DNA from: Sphingopyxis sp. YR583
GTDB taxonomy: Bacteria; Pseudomonadota; Alphaproteobacteria; Sphingomonadales; Sphingomonadaceae
Direction of reading: 5' to 3'
DNA length: 64,000 bases
NCBI RefSeq assembly: GCF_900108295.1
Contig: NZ_FNWK01000001.1
Span: 2,477,001 to 2,541,000, forward strand
Below the pieces are notes generated by a model that worked only from the letters and a program-made list of their open reading frames with translations, did not search any database and was not told the DNA's origin. Shown here in pieces: positions 25,183 through 34,828 of the stretch (position 1 is the stretch's first letter; each line of letters opens with the position of its first letter). A program made the position numbers and the translations under genes.

Positions 25183-25932
25183 ATGAAAATCCTCGTCCCC
25201 GTGAAGCGGGTACTCGATTACAACGTGAAGCCGCGGGTCAAAGCCGACGGCACGGGCGTTGATCTGGCCAATGTCAAAATGTCGATGAATCCGTTCGACG
25301 AGATCGGCGTCGAAGAGGCGATCCGCCTCAAGGAAAAGGGCGTCGCGACCGAGATCGTCGCGGTCTCCGTCGGCCCGGCAAAGGCACAGGAAACGCTGCG
25401 CACCGCGCTTGCCATGGGCGCCGACCGCGCGATCCTCGTGCAGACCGACGACGCCGTCGAGCCGCTCGCGATCGCCAAGATTCTGAAAGCCATCGCCGAC
25501 GCCGAACAGCCCGGCCTTGTCATCCTCGGCAAGCAGGCGATCGACGATGACAACAACCAGACCGGCCAGATGCTCGCAGCGCTGACCGGCTGGGCGCAGG
25601 GCACCTTCGCCAGCGCGGTCGCTGTCGATGGCGACAGCGTCAATGTGACGCGCGAAGTGGACGGCGGCCTCGAAACGGTGAAGCTGAAGCTTCCCGCGAT
25701 CGTCACCACCGACCTTCGCCTGAACGAGCCGCGCTATGCTTCGCTGCCGAACATTATGAAGGCGAAATCGAAGCCGCTCGATACCAAGGCCCCCGCCGAT
25801 TACGGCGTCGATACCGCTCCGCGCGTGACGGTGGTCAAGGTCAGCGAACCCGCCGCCCGCTCGGCCGGCATCAAGGTCGCCGATGTCGATGAACTGGTTG
25901 CCAAGCTGAAAGCGCTGGGAGTGCACTCATGA
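25183..25932 (+). CDS. etfB: Electron transfer flavoprotein subunit beta
   Basis: This 249-residue subunit starts [19 protein letters not shown] and contains the family signatures [45 protein letters not shown] and [29 protein letters not shown] accepts electrons from acyl-CoA dehydrogenases and passes them to ETF-ubiquinone oxidoreductase. The start at 25183 is chosen over an upstream in-frame codon at 25150 because it matches the conserved N-terminus. Its stop overlaps etfA by 4 nt (ATGA). Confidence 0.96.
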   Translation: MKILVPVKRVLDYNVKPRVKADGTGVDLANVKMSMNPFDEIGVEEAIRLKEKGVATEIVAVSVGPAKAQETLRTALAMGADRAILVQTDDAVEPLAIAKILKAIADAEQPGLVILGKQAIDDDNNQTGQMLAALTGWAQGTFASAVAVDGDSVNVTREVDGGLETVKLKLPAIVTTDLRLNEPRYASLPNIMKAKSKPLDTKAPADYGVDTAPRVTVVKVSEPAARSAGIKVADVDELVAKLKALGVHS

Positions 25933-26858
25933 AAACTCTGGTTTGGGTCGAACATGACGGCAAGGCCGTCAAGGACGCCACGCTTGCTGTGGTCACCGCC
26001 GCATCGAAGCTCGGCGAAGTCCATCTGCTCGTCGCAGGTGCTGGCGTCGATGCCGTCGCCAAGGAAGCCGCTGGCATCGCCGGCGTCGGCAAGGTGCATG
26101 TCGCCGACAACGCCGCCTTTGCGAACAACCTTCCCGAAAATATCGCGCCGCTGATCGCCGACCTGATGGGCAGTCACGATGCGTTCCTCGCGCCTGCGAC
26201 GACCACCGGCAAGAATATCGCGCCGCGCGTCGCTGCCTTGCTCGACGTGATGCAGATTTCGGAAATCCTGTCGGTCGAGGGTCCGAAGACCTTCACCCGC
26301 CCGATCTATGCCGGCAACGCGATCGCGACCGTCGAATCGTCGGACGCCAAGCTGGTCCTGACCGTGCGCGGTACCGCGTTCGACAAGGCCGCGACCTCGG
26401 GCGGTTCGGGGACGATCGAAGCCGTCGGCGGCGGCAGCGACGCCGGCATCTCGAGCTTCGTCGGTGCCGAAATCGCCAAGCAGGATCGCCCCGAACTCAC
26501 ATCGGCCAAGATCATCGTGTCGGGCGGCCGTGCGCTGGGTTCGAGCGAGAAGTACGAAGAAGTCATCGTCCCGCTCGCCGACAAGCTCGGCGCCGCGCTC
26601 GGTGCTTCGCGCGCTGCGGTCGATGCGGGCTATGTCCCCAACGATTATCAGGTCGGCCAGACCGGCAAGATCGTCGCGCCGCAGGTCTATTTCGCAATCG
26701 GCATCTCGGGCGCGATCCAGCATCTCGCCGGCATGAAGGATTCGAAGACGATCGTCGCGATCAACAAGGACGAAGACGCCCCGATCTTCCAGGTCGCCGA
26801 CTTCGGCCTCGTCGCCGATCTTTTCAGCGCTGTTCCGGACCTGACGGCGAAGATCTGA
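25929..26858 (+). CDS. etfA: Electron transfer flavoprotein subunit alpha
   Basis: The 309-residue FAD-binding subunit starts [19 protein letters not shown]. Its C-terminal half holds the FAD domain: [95 protein letters not shown] compared by motif rather than in full. It pairs with etfB in a translationally coupled unit. The downstream DUF389 gene begins 6 nt after its stop and may be cotranscribed. Confidence 0.96.
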   Translation: MKTLVWVEHDGKAVKDATLAVVTAASKLGEVHLLVAGAGVDAVAKEAAGIAGVGKVHVADNAAFANNLPENIAPLIADLMGSHDAFLAPATTTGKNIAPRVAALLDVMQISEILSVEGPKTFTRPIYAGNAIATVESSDAKLVLTVRGTAFDKAATSGGSGTIEAVGGGSDAGISSFVGAEIAKQDRPELTSAKIIVSGGRALGSSEKYEEVIVPLADKLGAALGASRAAVDAGYVPNDYQVGQTGKIVAPQVYFAIGISGAIQHLAGMKDSKTIVAINKDEDAPIFQVADFGLVADLFSAVPDLTAKI

Positions 26859-26864
26859 TCCGCC

Positions 26865-28193
26865 GTGACCGGCGATCACCCCGGAGTGCCCGGTCTCGGC
26901 GATGCCCCGTTCAATGCGGGCGGCCGGCGGGCAGCCCGGAACGACGATCATCACGACGACGCGGTCGAGGGCGACGACGCCCTCGACCGCTCGTTGATTC
27001 TGGCGAGCGTCGCGCGCGACGCGCGGCTCGACAAGAAATTCCTCCTGCTCATCATCCTCGCGGCGATGATCGCGACGCTCGGGCTGCTGCAAAGCTCGAC
27101 CGCCGTCGTGATCGGTGCAATGCTCGTGTCGCCGCTGATGGGTCCGATCATGGGCGTCGGCTTCGGCCTCGCGACGCTCGAAAGCAATCTGATCCGCCGT
27201 TCATTGGTGACGCTGGCCGCCGGGATGGCGGTTGCCGTGCTCGTCGCGATGCTGATCATCTGGCTGTCGCCGATCCGCGACGTGACGCCCGAATTGCGCG
27301 CGCGGACGCAGCCCACGCTGCTCGACCTCGGCGTCGCGGTCGTCGGCGGGATCGCGGGTGTTTACGCGATCATGCGCAAACTCTCGGGCGTGATGGTCGG
27401 CGTAGCCATCGCGACCGCGCTGGTGCCGCCGCTGTCGACGGTCGGCTTTGGGCTCGTCACCGGCCGGTTCGACTTTGCCATGGGAGCGGCGCTGCTGTTC
27501 CTTACCAATACGCTGGCGATTGCCTTTGCCGCGACGATCGTCGCTCGGCTCAACCATTTCGGCCCATCGCTGACCCCGCAGCATACCGCGCTGCAGGTCG
27601 CAGGGATCGTCGCGACGCTTGGCATATTGTCGATTCCGCTCGCGCTGACCCTCAACAGTCTTGCCGGCGAAGTGCGCGCCCGGTCGGTCGTGCAGACTGA
27701 ACTGCGGGCGCTCCTAGGCGAAAGCGACCGGGTCGACAGTCTTAACGTCCGCATGGAAAGCGATGCAGTTGCCGTCGACGGCGTCGTGCTCGTCGATCGC
27801 TATGCCGGGCAACTCGACAAAGAGCTCGCGGCGAAAATCGGCACCGAACTCGATCGCGAGGTGCGCGTCAATATCGTCCAACTCCGGCAACAGACCAATG
27901 CCGCTGTGCAGGTGGAGGAACAGCTCAATCGCCGCATTACGACGCTCGAACAGCGCGAAGAGGAAAGCCGTGCGATTCTTGCGGGCCTGACCGTCGGAGA
28001 ATTGCTGCCGCGCGATCGCGTATTGATCGATGGACAGGCGCGCCGCGTGATCGTCCAGCGCGACCGCGATGCCGAGGGCGAACAGGTTTCCGCCGCGATC
28101 GACCGGATCATGGCATCGGTGCAGGTGGACTATCCACAATGGTTGATCCAGAACGGCAGCCTGACAGCGGCAGAAGCAACCGCGACCGAATAG
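26865..28193 (+). CDS. DUF389 integral membrane protein
   Basis: This 442-residue protein starts at GTG 26865. An acidic/His N-terminal tail is followed by the conserved DUF389 core, starting [19 protein letters not shown] then [20 protein letters not shown], with six or more membrane segments through residue about 265. The C-terminal 160 residues are soluble and partly coiled ([25 protein letters not shown]). DUF389 proteins have no settled function. The close spacing to etfA suggests co-transcription but does not show a shared role. Confidence 0.88.
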   Translation: MTGDHPGVPGLGDAPFNAGGRRAARNDDHHDDAVEGDDALDRSLILASVARDARLDKKFLLLIILAAMIATLGLLQSSTAVVIGAMLVSPLMGPIMGVGFGLATLESNLIRRSLVTLAAGMAVAVLVAMLIIWLSPIRDVTPELRARTQPTLLDLGVAVVGGIAGVYAIMRKLSGVMVGVAIATALVPPLSTVGFGLVTGRFDFAMGAALLFLTNTLAIAFAATIVARLNHFGPSLTPQHTALQVAGIVATLGILSIPLALTLNSLAGEVRARSVVQTELRALLGESDRVDSLNVRMESDAVAVDGVVLVDRYAGQLDKELAAKIGTELDREVRVNIVQLRQQTNAAVQVEEQLNRRITTLEQREEESRAILAGLTVGELLPRDRVLIDGQARRVIVQRDRDAEGEQVSAAIDRIMASVQVDYPQWLIQNGSLTAAEATATE

Positions 28194-28284
28194 TTTTCGC
28201 AGACCTATTCGGATTGACCTGCCGCGCCCGATCTCATGTGATGTGTATGGATTCGCGGTGACGGGTCGGGACAGGGGAGGCGAT

Positions 28285-29565
28285 ATGCGCGGCAAGCGAC
28301 TGGCACTGGCGATGATGCTGGCATGTGCGGCATCGGTGGCGCCCTTCTCTCCGTTGCACGCGCAAGCCGCCCCCGCCGAAACATTGAAAATCGACAAGGC
28401 GCGAATCGATGCGGCGCTGAAGGCGATGATCGCCGATGAGCGCGCCGTGGGGACATCGGCGCTGATCTGGCAGGATGGGCGCGAGGTCTATTTCGGTAGC
28501 GCCGGCATGGCCGACCGCGAAGCGAAGCGCCCGATGCGCCGCGACACGATCGCGCAAATCTATTCGATGACTAAGCCGGTGACCGGCGTCGCGCTGATGC
28601 AGCTTTGGGAACAGGGCAAGTTCCGTCTCGACGATCCGCTTTCCGAATATCTCCCTGAATATGCCGATATGCGCGTTTATGCGGGCAAGGATGCGGCGGG
28701 CCAACCGCTCTACGTGCCCGCCGAACGTCCGATAACCGTTCGCGACATCCTGCGCCACACCGCGGGCTTCGTCTATGGCGCCGGACCGACCCCCGCGCAT
28801 GATGCCTATGTCGCGGCCGACCCGCTCGCGCTGACGATCCCGCTGTCGGAAGCGAGCAAGCGCCTCGCCGCCGTGCCGTTGCTTTATCAGCCGGGCACGC
28901 AGTGGGAATATAGCATCGCGGTCGACGTTCAGGCCGCACTTGTCGAAAAACTCTCGGGACAGCCGTTCGCCGACTATGTGCGTGAGCATATCTTCTTGCC
29001 GCTGAAGATGACCGAAACCGCCTGGCGCCAGCCCGACGCGCGGTTGCCCCGCTTTGCCGCGATGAATGTGATGAAGGAGGGCAAGCTCGTTCAGCAGGAC
29101 GCTGCCGCCGCCCGCAAGCTCAATTTCGAAGATCATGCGCTAACCCCCGGCGGCTTCGGCCTCGCGTCGACGCTCGACGATTACCAGCGTTTCGCGCGCA
29201 TGCTCCTGAACCGGGGTGAACTCGACGGCGTGCGCATCCTTAAATCCTCGACCGTAAAGCTGATGGCGACCGACCAGCTTGATCCGGCGATCACCAAACG
29301 CGCATGGCTCCCCGGCAAGGGGGCGGTCGGTTTCGGTTTCGATTTCGCGGTCCGCAAATCGCCTCCCCAAATCCCGGCCGAAAATCGCGGCGCAGTCGGC
29401 GAATTTTTCTGGGACGGCGCAGCCTCGACGCTCTTCTGGGTCGACCCGGCGAACAGGCTTACCGCGGTCTTCTTCGTCCAGAAGATGCCCTATGACGGCA
29501 CGCTGCATCGCGATTTCCGTGCAGCGGTCTATGGGCCCGATTATAAGGGGCCGGCAGGGGATTAG
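28285..29565 (+). CDS. Exported serine hydrolase of the class C beta-lactamase family
   Basis: ATG 28285, preceded by GGGGAGG, gives 426 residues with a signal peptide ending near PLHAQ (residue 27). The catalytic SxxK is Ser94-Met-Thr-Lys97 (IYSMTKPVTGVALMQL). GTQWEYSIAVDVQ replaces the usual YxN motif region, and FFWDGAASTLFWVDPANRL matches the C-terminal block of this esterase/DD-peptidase group. It probably hydrolyses esters or acts on cell-wall or amide substrates in the periplasm. A true beta-lactamase role is not implied. Confidence 0.9.
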   Translation: MRGKRLALAMMLACAASVAPFSPLHAQAAPAETLKIDKARIDAALKAMIADERAVGTSALIWQDGREVYFGSAGMADREAKRPMRRDTIAQIYSMTKPVTGVALMQLWEQGKFRLDDPLSEYLPEYADMRVYAGKDAAGQPLYVPAERPITVRDILRHTAGFVYGAGPTPAHDAYVAADPLALTIPLSEASKRLAAVPLLYQPGTQWEYSIAVDVQAALVEKLSGQPFADYVREHIFLPLKMTETAWRQPDARLPRFAAMNVMKEGKLVQQDAAAARKLNFEDHALTPGGFGLASTLDDYQRFARMLLNRGELDGVRILKSSTVKLMATDQLDPAITKRAWLPGKGAVGFGFDFAVRKSPPQIPAENRGAVGEFFWDGAASTLFWVDPANRLTAVFFVQKMPYDGTLHRDFRAAVYGPDYKGPAGD

Positions 29566-29618
29566 GCTGTCATCTTTTTGTCATGCCGATGTCCTTGAGC
29601 GGGCCGAGGAGTTTTTGC

Positions 29619-30611
29619 ATGTCCCAACCCGACAAACGCACCCTGCTTGCCGAAGGTCTCGCCGCTGGCGAGGAAGATGTCGCCCTGCACGCGCGGCTTG
29701 TCGCCGGGGGCGTGTCGCCTGCTGCCGCCAAATATGAAATCGACCGGCTCGCCAAGGATCCGATGGCGGCGATGCTGCGCCGGCAGGCGGCGCGCATGGC
29801 GAAACAGCGCTGGCTGCTCGCCAATCAGGATCGGCTGGCGCGCGAGGCCGAAGGCGGCTTCGCGCTCGATACGCTCGACGCGCCCGATCCCGACACTTTC
29901 TATCGCCATCATTATGAAGCGAACCGCCCCGCGAAGCTCACCGGCCTGATCGGGCACTGGTCGGCGCTAACCCGTTGGTCGCTCGACCATTTTGCGGCGG
30001 TTGCGGGCGGTGCCGTCGTCGAAGCGCAGGTCGAACGCGACCGCAGCCCCGATTATGAGCTGGCGAAGGACGACCACCGACGCCTTGTCCGCTTCGCCGA
30101 ACTGATCGACTGGCTTCGCAAGGACGAAGCCAGCAACGACATCTATCTTACCGCCTATAACAGCGGCACCAACGCGGCAGCGCTGGCACCCTTGTGGGAC
30201 GATATGGCGCCGATCGCGTTGCTCGAACCCCGCGACCGCGACGGCTTTTTCTGGCTGGGCCCCAAGGGGACGCTGACCCCCTGGCATCACGACCTCACCA
30301 ACAATCTGCTCGTGCAGGTCATGGGGCGCAAGCGCGTGCGCATGGCGCCGCCGTGGGCGTTCGATCGCATGAAGAACAGCCGGCACTGTTTTTCCGGCTG
30401 GGGCAATGAGGCGCTGCCGGCAGGCGAGGGCGATGCCGCGACGCCGCCGGTGCTGGAGGCGATCATCGGTCCGGGCGAAGCGATTTTCCTTCCCGTCGGC
30501 TGGTGGCATCAGGTCGAGGCGCTCGACCTGTCGGCAAGCATGAGCTTCACAAGCTTTCGCCGGTCCAATACCCATGTCGACGATTATCGATCCTGGGGAG
30601 AAATTGCCTGA
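29619..30611 (+). CDS. Cupin-like (JmjC-type) oxygenase-like protein
   Basis: ATG 29619 after GAGGAG gives 330 residues. A helical N-terminal region of about 100 residues precedes a cupin-8/JmjC-like domain: YRHHYEANRPAKLTG, WLGPKGTLTPWHHD with the HxD iron ligands, GRKRVRMAPPWAFDRM, and PVGWWHQVEAL with the distal histidine. These features fit a 2-oxoglutarate/iron-dependent hydroxylase that modifies proteins or small molecules. Its stop overlaps the next gene by 1 nt (TGATG), so the two are co-translated. Confidence 0.82.
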   Translation: MSQPDKRTLLAEGLAAGEEDVALHARLVAGGVSPAAAKYEIDRLAKDPMAAMLRRQAARMAKQRWLLANQDRLAREAEGGFALDTLDAPDPDTFYRHHYEANRPAKLTGLIGHWSALTRWSLDHFAAVAGGAVVEAQVERDRSPDYELAKDDHRRLVRFAELIDWLRKDEASNDIYLTAYNSGTNAAALAPLWDDMAPIALLEPRDRDGFFWLGPKGTLTPWHHDLTNNLLVQVMGRKRVRMAPPWAFDRMKNSRHCFSGWGNEALPAGEGDAATPPVLEAIIGPGEAIFLPVGWWHQVEALDLSASMSFTSFRRSNTHVDDYRSWGEIA

Positions 30612-31393
30612 TGTCTCTGGTTCTTGTCGCACGCGACGACGCCGTTGCCACCGTTACGCTTAACCGTCCCGAGGCGATGAATGCATTATCGCGGGCGCTG
30701 CGTGGCGAGCTGGCCGGGGCAATGCGGGAATTGGCGGCCGATGAAAGCATTCGCGCAATCGTCCTGACCGGTGCTGGCGAGCGAGCCTTTACTGCCGGGC
30801 TTGATCTCAAGGAATTGGGCGCCGACACAAGCAACCTTGGCGCCGCCAATGCGACCGATGCGGACGAAAATCCGGTAAAGGCGATCGAACTCTGTCCGCA
30901 GCCGGTGATCGGTGCGATCAACGGGGTGGCGATCACTGGCGGGTTCGAAGTCGCGCTGGCGTGCGACATTTTGATCGCCTCGACCAACGCGCGCTTCGCC
31001 GACACGCATGCCCGCGTCGGCGTGATGCCGGGATGGGGCCTGTCGCAGAAACTGTCGCGCCTGATCGGCATTGGCCGCGCGAAGGAATTGTCGCTGACCG
31101 GCAATTTTCTGGGGGCCGAGGCAGCACGGGACTGGGGCTTGGTGAACCGCGTCGTAGCGCCCGAAGCACTGCTGCCGGCTGCGCAGGCGCTCGCCCGGGA
31201 CATCGCAACCGCCGACCCGGCCATGGTCCGCGGATATAAGCGCCTTATCGATGACGGTTATGCGCTGGCCTTTGCGGAAGGACTCGCACTCGAACAGGAA
31301 CGCTCGACCGCGGCAAACCGCGGGGTTCGCGCCGAAGAGGTCGAGTCGCGCCGGCTGGCGGTGATCGAGCGGGGCCGCGAACACGCGGGCTGA
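30611..31393 (+). CDS. Enoyl-CoA hydratase/isomerase family protein
   Basis: This 260-residue crotonase-fold protein starts MSLVLVARDDAVATVTLNRP. It carries the oxyanion-hole segment AFTAGLDLKELG (typically AF.AG.D) and GVAITGGFEVALACDILIAS, and the acyl-CoA-binding and trimerisation helices. The usual catalytic Glu pair is represented by Glu residues around FEVALAC and by TRHAR-like positions, so hydratase activity is plausible but not proven. It overlaps the cupin-like gene and is upstream of an acyl-CoA dehydrogenase cluster, which suits lipid catabolism. Confidence 0.92.
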   Translation: MSLVLVARDDAVATVTLNRPEAMNALSRALRGELAGAMRELAADESIRAIVLTGAGERAFTAGLDLKELGADTSNLGAANATDADENPVKAIELCPQPVIGAINGVAITGGFEVALACDILIASTNARFADTHARVGVMPGWGLSQKLSRLIGIGRAKELSLTGNFLGAEAARDWGLVNRVVAPEALLPAAQALARDIATADPAMVRGYKRLIDDGYALAFAEGLALEQERSTAANRGVRAEEVESRRLAVIERGREHAG

Positions 31394-31510
31394 TGCCGGC
31401 CATTTCGGGTTCGCCGTGCATTGCGGCGAAAATTGCGCTTTCTTGCGGCGGCCTCGCCCTAGCGGGATTACGGGGTTGCAGCACCCGAAAATACTTAGCA
31501 AGGGGAAGTA

Positions 31511-32842
31511 ATGAACGACCTCGCCGAACTGCTGTCCGCCTTTATGGCCCGCGTCGCCCATCCCGGCGAACTTTCCGCGCTCGCTCGCCTGTCGGGCGGC
31601 GCGAATATGGAAAGCTGGGCGTTCGACTGGGCCGGAAGCAGCTATGTTCTGCGCCGCGCGCCGTCGGCGGACTATATGGCGGGGCGACCCTATGGCCACG
31701 CCGACGAGGCGGCGCTGGTCATCGCGGCGCATGATGCTGGGGTGAAGGCGCCCGAAGTCGTCGGCGTGCTCGAAGCCGGCGACGGCATGGGCACCGGCTA
31801 TGTGATGCGGCGCGTGATCGCCGAGGTGAACCCGGCGAAAATTCTCGCCGACCCGCCGCCGTCGCTGCTCGCCGACCTCGGCCGCGAACTGGCGCGCATC
31901 CACGCGATTCCTTCCGCTACGATCCCGGCGGCGATCCCGCTGATGGACACGGCGGAGGCGCTCGCGGAACTGAAGGCGCGCTTCCTGTCCTATGGCGGCG
32001 ATCGGCCCGTGATCGCCCTCGCGATCCGCTGGTGCGAGGATCATCTGCCCGAACCCGCGAACCCCGTGCTCGTTCATGGCGATTATCGGATGGGCAATGT
32101 CATGGTCGATGCAGACGGCCTCGCGGCCGTACTCGACTGGGAACTTGCACACCGCGGCGACGCGCATGAGGATCTGGCCTTTGGCTGCATGACCGTGTGG
32201 CGGTTCGGGCGGCTCGACACGCCGGCGTTCGGGGTCGGCAGCCTCGACGATTATTTCACCGCTTATGAAGCGGCTGGCGGGGGTAAGGTCGACCGTGCCC
32301 GCTTCCGCTTCTGGCTCGTCTACCGGACCCTGTGGTGGGCGCTCGGCTGTTTGCAGATGGGACAGGCGTGGCGCAGTGGCGCCGACCCGACGGTCGAGCG
32401 CGTCGTCATCGGCCGGCGTACAGCGGAGCAGGAACTCGATCTGATACTGCTGCTCGAAGAAGAAGCGCCGGGGAACGAACGGGACAGGGCGCTGCCGCCA
32501 TCGCCCGCAGCCACTCCGACGCCGGACGGCGAGCCGACGAACCGCGAAATCGTGCAGGCGGTGCGCGACTGGATCGAGGAATCGATCAAGCCGCAGACGC
32601 AAGGCCATGCGAAATTCGAAGCGGTGGTCGCCATGAACGCGCTCGGCATCGTGATGCGCGATCTCGATGCCGGCGTGCGGGCGGAGGACAAGATTCTGGC
32701 GGAAGCCATGCTGTCGGGAGCCTCGACGCTTGCCGAACCCGGTCTGCTCGCAAGGTTGCGTCGCGATATGCTCGACAAATGCGCGATCGACAGCCCGAAA
32801 TATGCCGCGCTGGCCGCGGCGCGCGCCGAATGGCGGGGATAA
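31511..32842 (+). CDS. Phosphotransferase-family protein fused to DUF6285
   Basis: The 443-residue product has an aminoglycoside-phosphotransferase/choline-kinase-like kinase domain at about 1-300: VLVHGDYRMGNVMVDADG (catalytic loop) and LDWELAHRGDAHEDLAF (metal-binding DWE). A second domain from about residue 335 to 443 matches DUF6285 (NREIVQAVRDWIEES and NALGIVMRDLD). It lies 19 nt before an acyl-CoA dehydrogenase, the pairing seen with ACAD10/11-like systems in which hydroxyacyl groups are phosphorylated and then oxidised. The substrate is an inference. Confidence 0.87.
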   Translation: MNDLAELLSAFMARVAHPGELSALARLSGGANMESWAFDWAGSSYVLRRAPSADYMAGRPYGHADEAALVIAAHDAGVKAPEVVGVLEAGDGMGTGYVMRRVIAEVNPAKILADPPPSLLADLGRELARIHAIPSATIPAAIPLMDTAEALAELKARFLSYGGDRPVIALAIRWCEDHLPEPANPVLVHGDYRMGNVMVDADGLAAVLDWELAHRGDAHEDLAFGCMTVWRFGRLDTPAFGVGSLDDYFTAYEAAGGGKVDRARFRFWLVYRTLWWALGCLQMGQAWRSGADPTVERVVIGRRTAEQELDLILLLEEEAPGNERDRALPPSPAATPTPDGEPTNREIVQAVRDWIEESIKPQTQGHAKFEAVVAMNALGIVMRDLDAGVRAEDKILAEAMLSGASTLAEPGLLARLRRDMLDKCAIDSPKYAALAAARAEWRG

Positions 32843-32861
32843 TAGGATAAGGGAGAGAGAC

Positions 32862-34151
32862 ATGGATTTTGCAATGCCCGCCGACCTGCAGGCGTATCTG
32901 GACGAGCTTGACGCGTTTATCGACGCCGAGATCAAGCCGCTCGAGCTGGCCGACGACAATATCCGCTTCTTCGATCATCGCCGCGAACACAGCCGCACCG
33001 ACTGGGACAATCAGGGTCTGCCGCGCCACGATTGGGAAGAGCTGCTGAAAAAGGCGACGCGCAAGGCCGATGCCGCGGGCCACTGGCGCTTTTCGGCCCC
33101 CAAGAAATATGGCGGCAAGGACGGGTCGAACCTGTGGATGGCGGTGATCCGCGAACATTTCGCCGCGAAAGGGCTCGGCCTCCACAACGATTTGCAGAAC
33201 GAGCATAGCATCGTCGGCAACTTCCCCTTCGTCGAGATGTTCGAGCAGTTCGGCACGAGCGACGAGCAGAAGCAGGAATTCATCCTCGGCGGGTTCGAGG
33301 GCAAGCGCCGCACCGCATTCGGGCTGACCGAACCCGACCATGGATCCGACGCGACACATATGGAAACGCGTGCCGTTCGCGAGACCCGCGATGGCGTCGA
33401 CGGATGGCTGATCAACGGCCGCAAGATGTGGATCACCGGCATGCATGTCGCGACGCATTGCGCGACCTTCTGCCGCACCAGCGGCGAGGATGGCGATGCG
33501 AAGGGCATCACCTGCCTGCTCGTTCCCACCGGGACCGAAGGCATGACGGTCGACGAATATATGTGGACCTTCAACATGCCGACCGACCACCCGCGCATGA
33601 CCTTCACCGATGTGTGGGTGCCCGACGACGCGCGGCTCGGTCCCGAGGGCGGCGGGCTGTCGATCGCGCAGAGCTTCGTCCACCAGAACCGCATCCGGCA
33701 GGCGGCGTCATCGCTCGGCGCCGCGGTCTTCTGCATCGAGGAGAGCGTGAAATATGCGCGCGAGCGCAAGCCCTTCGGTGAGGCGCTGGCGAAGAATCAG
33801 GCGATCCAGTTCCCGCTCGTCGAGCTCGCGACACAGGCAGAGATGCTGCGCCTGCTGATCCGCAAGACCGCTTGGGACATGGACAACACCCCGCACAAGG
33901 AGGTCGAGCGCACCCTCTCCGACAAGGTGAGCATGTGCAACTATTGGGCGAACCGGCTCGTCTGCGAAGCCGCCGACCGCGCGATGCAGGTGCATGGCGG
34001 CATCGGCTACTCGCGGCACAAGCCGTTCGAGCATATCTATCGCCACCACCGCCGCTATCGCATCACCGAGGGGGCCGAAGAAATCCAGATGCGCAAGGTC
34101 GCGGCCTATCTGTTCGGCTATCTGGGGCCGCGCAAGGGCCTGTTTTCCTGA
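32862..34151 (+). CDS. Acyl-CoA dehydrogenase
   Basis: ATG 32862, preceded by GGGAGAGAGA, gives 429 residues. The FAD-dependent family is clear: GLTEPDHGSDATHMETRA, WITGMHV, GPEGGGLSIAQSFVHQNRIRQAA, QVHGGIGYSRHKPFEHIYRHHRRYRITEGAEEIQ. It oxidises an acyl-CoA to the enoyl-CoA with electrons passing to ETF, which is encoded nearby. The EGAEE/IQ region is typical of ACAD10/11-type enzymes linked to phosphotransferases. Substrate chain length is unknown. Confidence 0.94.
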   Translation: MDFAMPADLQAYLDELDAFIDAEIKPLELADDNIRFFDHRREHSRTDWDNQGLPRHDWEELLKKATRKADAAGHWRFSAPKKYGGKDGSNLWMAVIREHFAAKGLGLHNDLQNEHSIVGNFPFVEMFEQFGTSDEQKQEFILGGFEGKRRTAFGLTEPDHGSDATHMETRAVRETRDGVDGWLINGRKMWITGMHVATHCATFCRTSGEDGDAKGITCLLVPTGTEGMTVDEYMWTFNMPTDHPRMTFTDVWVPDDARLGPEGGGLSIAQSFVHQNRIRQAASSLGAAVFCIEESVKYARERKPFGEALAKNQAIQFPLVELATQAEMLRLLIRKTAWDMDNTPHKEVERTLSDKVSMCNYWANRLVCEAADRAMQVHGGIGYSRHKPFEHIYRHHRRYRITEGAEEIQMRKVAAYLFGYLGPRKGLFS

Positions 34152-34170
34152 ACGCCGGAGCGGCCGTCCG

Positions 34171-34500
34171 TCAGTGGGCGGCCGTCTTCGACCAGATGTT
34201 CATAACCGCCACTCCCGCGACGATCAGCGCCATGCCGATCATCGCGGGGGCGTCGAGGCGCTGGCCCTGAAATATCCAGGCGACGGTGGTGATCAGGACG
34301 ATGCCGACCCCTGACCAGATCGCATAGGCGATGCCCGTCGGGATATCGCGCAGCGCCAACGACAGGAAATAGAAGGCGACGATATAGCCCGCCGCCATGA
34401 TCAGCGACGGGCCGAGGTTCCGGAAACCGTCGGCTTGCTTGAGGAATGAGGTAGCGATCACTTCGGCGACGATTGCGATGCCGAGATAGAGATATTGCAA
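34171..34500 (-). CDS. SMR-family multidrug efflux transporter
   Basis: A 109-residue small multidrug resistance protein with four membrane segments. The first segment holds the conserved glutamate (IVAEVIATSFLKQADGF, Glu13), and the family features YFLSLALRDIPTGIAYAIWSGVGI follow. It likely exports quaternary cations or guanidinium in exchange for protons. The start appears to be TTG at 34500, with GAGGG about 10 nt upstream. It lies 12 nt after the PhnA-like gene. Confidence 0.9.
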   Translation of the reverse strand: MQYLYLGIAIVAEVIATSFLKQADGFRNLGPSLIMAAGYIVAFYFLSLALRDIPTGIAYAIWSGVGIVLITTVAWIFQGQRLDAPAMIGMALIVAGVAVMNIWSKTAAH

Positions 34501-34512
34501 CGTTGAGACCCT

Positions 34513-34824
34513 CTAGCGCTTGCGGACAAATTCGGCGCGCAGGACGAGGCCCTTGATGCCATCGTGGCGGCAGTCGATTTCCTGATCGTCGCCGGTCAGG
34601 CGGATCGACTTTATCACCGTGCCGACCTTCAGCGTCTGCCCCGCGCCTTTGACGGTCAGATCCTTGACCAGCACGACCGAGTCGCCATCGCTCAGCAAGT
34701 TGCCGACGGCGTCGCGCACCTCGGGACCGGCGGATGCCGCCGCCGCCCGCTCGCGAGCTTCGCCGGCGGACAGCCATTCGCCGCTTGCCTCGTCATAGAC
34801 ATAATCTTCGTCGTCGCTGGTCAT
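34513..34824 (-). CDS. PhnA-domain protein lacking the zinc ribbon
   Basis: The 103-residue protein contains the PhnA (YjdM) C-terminal domain: RDAVGNLLSDGDSVVLVKDLTVKG, KVGTVIKSIRLTGDDQEIDC and VLRAEFVRK. The zinc-ribbon cysteines usually present at the N-terminus are absent, replaced by DDEDYVYDEASGEWLSAGEA. It starts 4 nt after the upstream methyltransferase stop. The name alkylphosphonate-uptake protein is historical; its role is unknown. Confidence 0.85.
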   Translation of the reverse strand: MTSDDEDYVYDEASGEWLSAGEARERAAAASAGPEVRDAVGNLLSDGDSVVLVKDLTVKGAGQTLKVGTVIKSIRLTGDDQEIDCRHDGIKGLVLRAEFVRKR

Positions 34825-34828
34825 TCTG

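Noticed and set aside
30686..32959. A 757-codon minus-strand frame spanning enoyl-CoA hydratase and phosphotransferase genes
   Set aside because: It crosses two well-supported plus-strand genes and a promoter gap and shows no domain.
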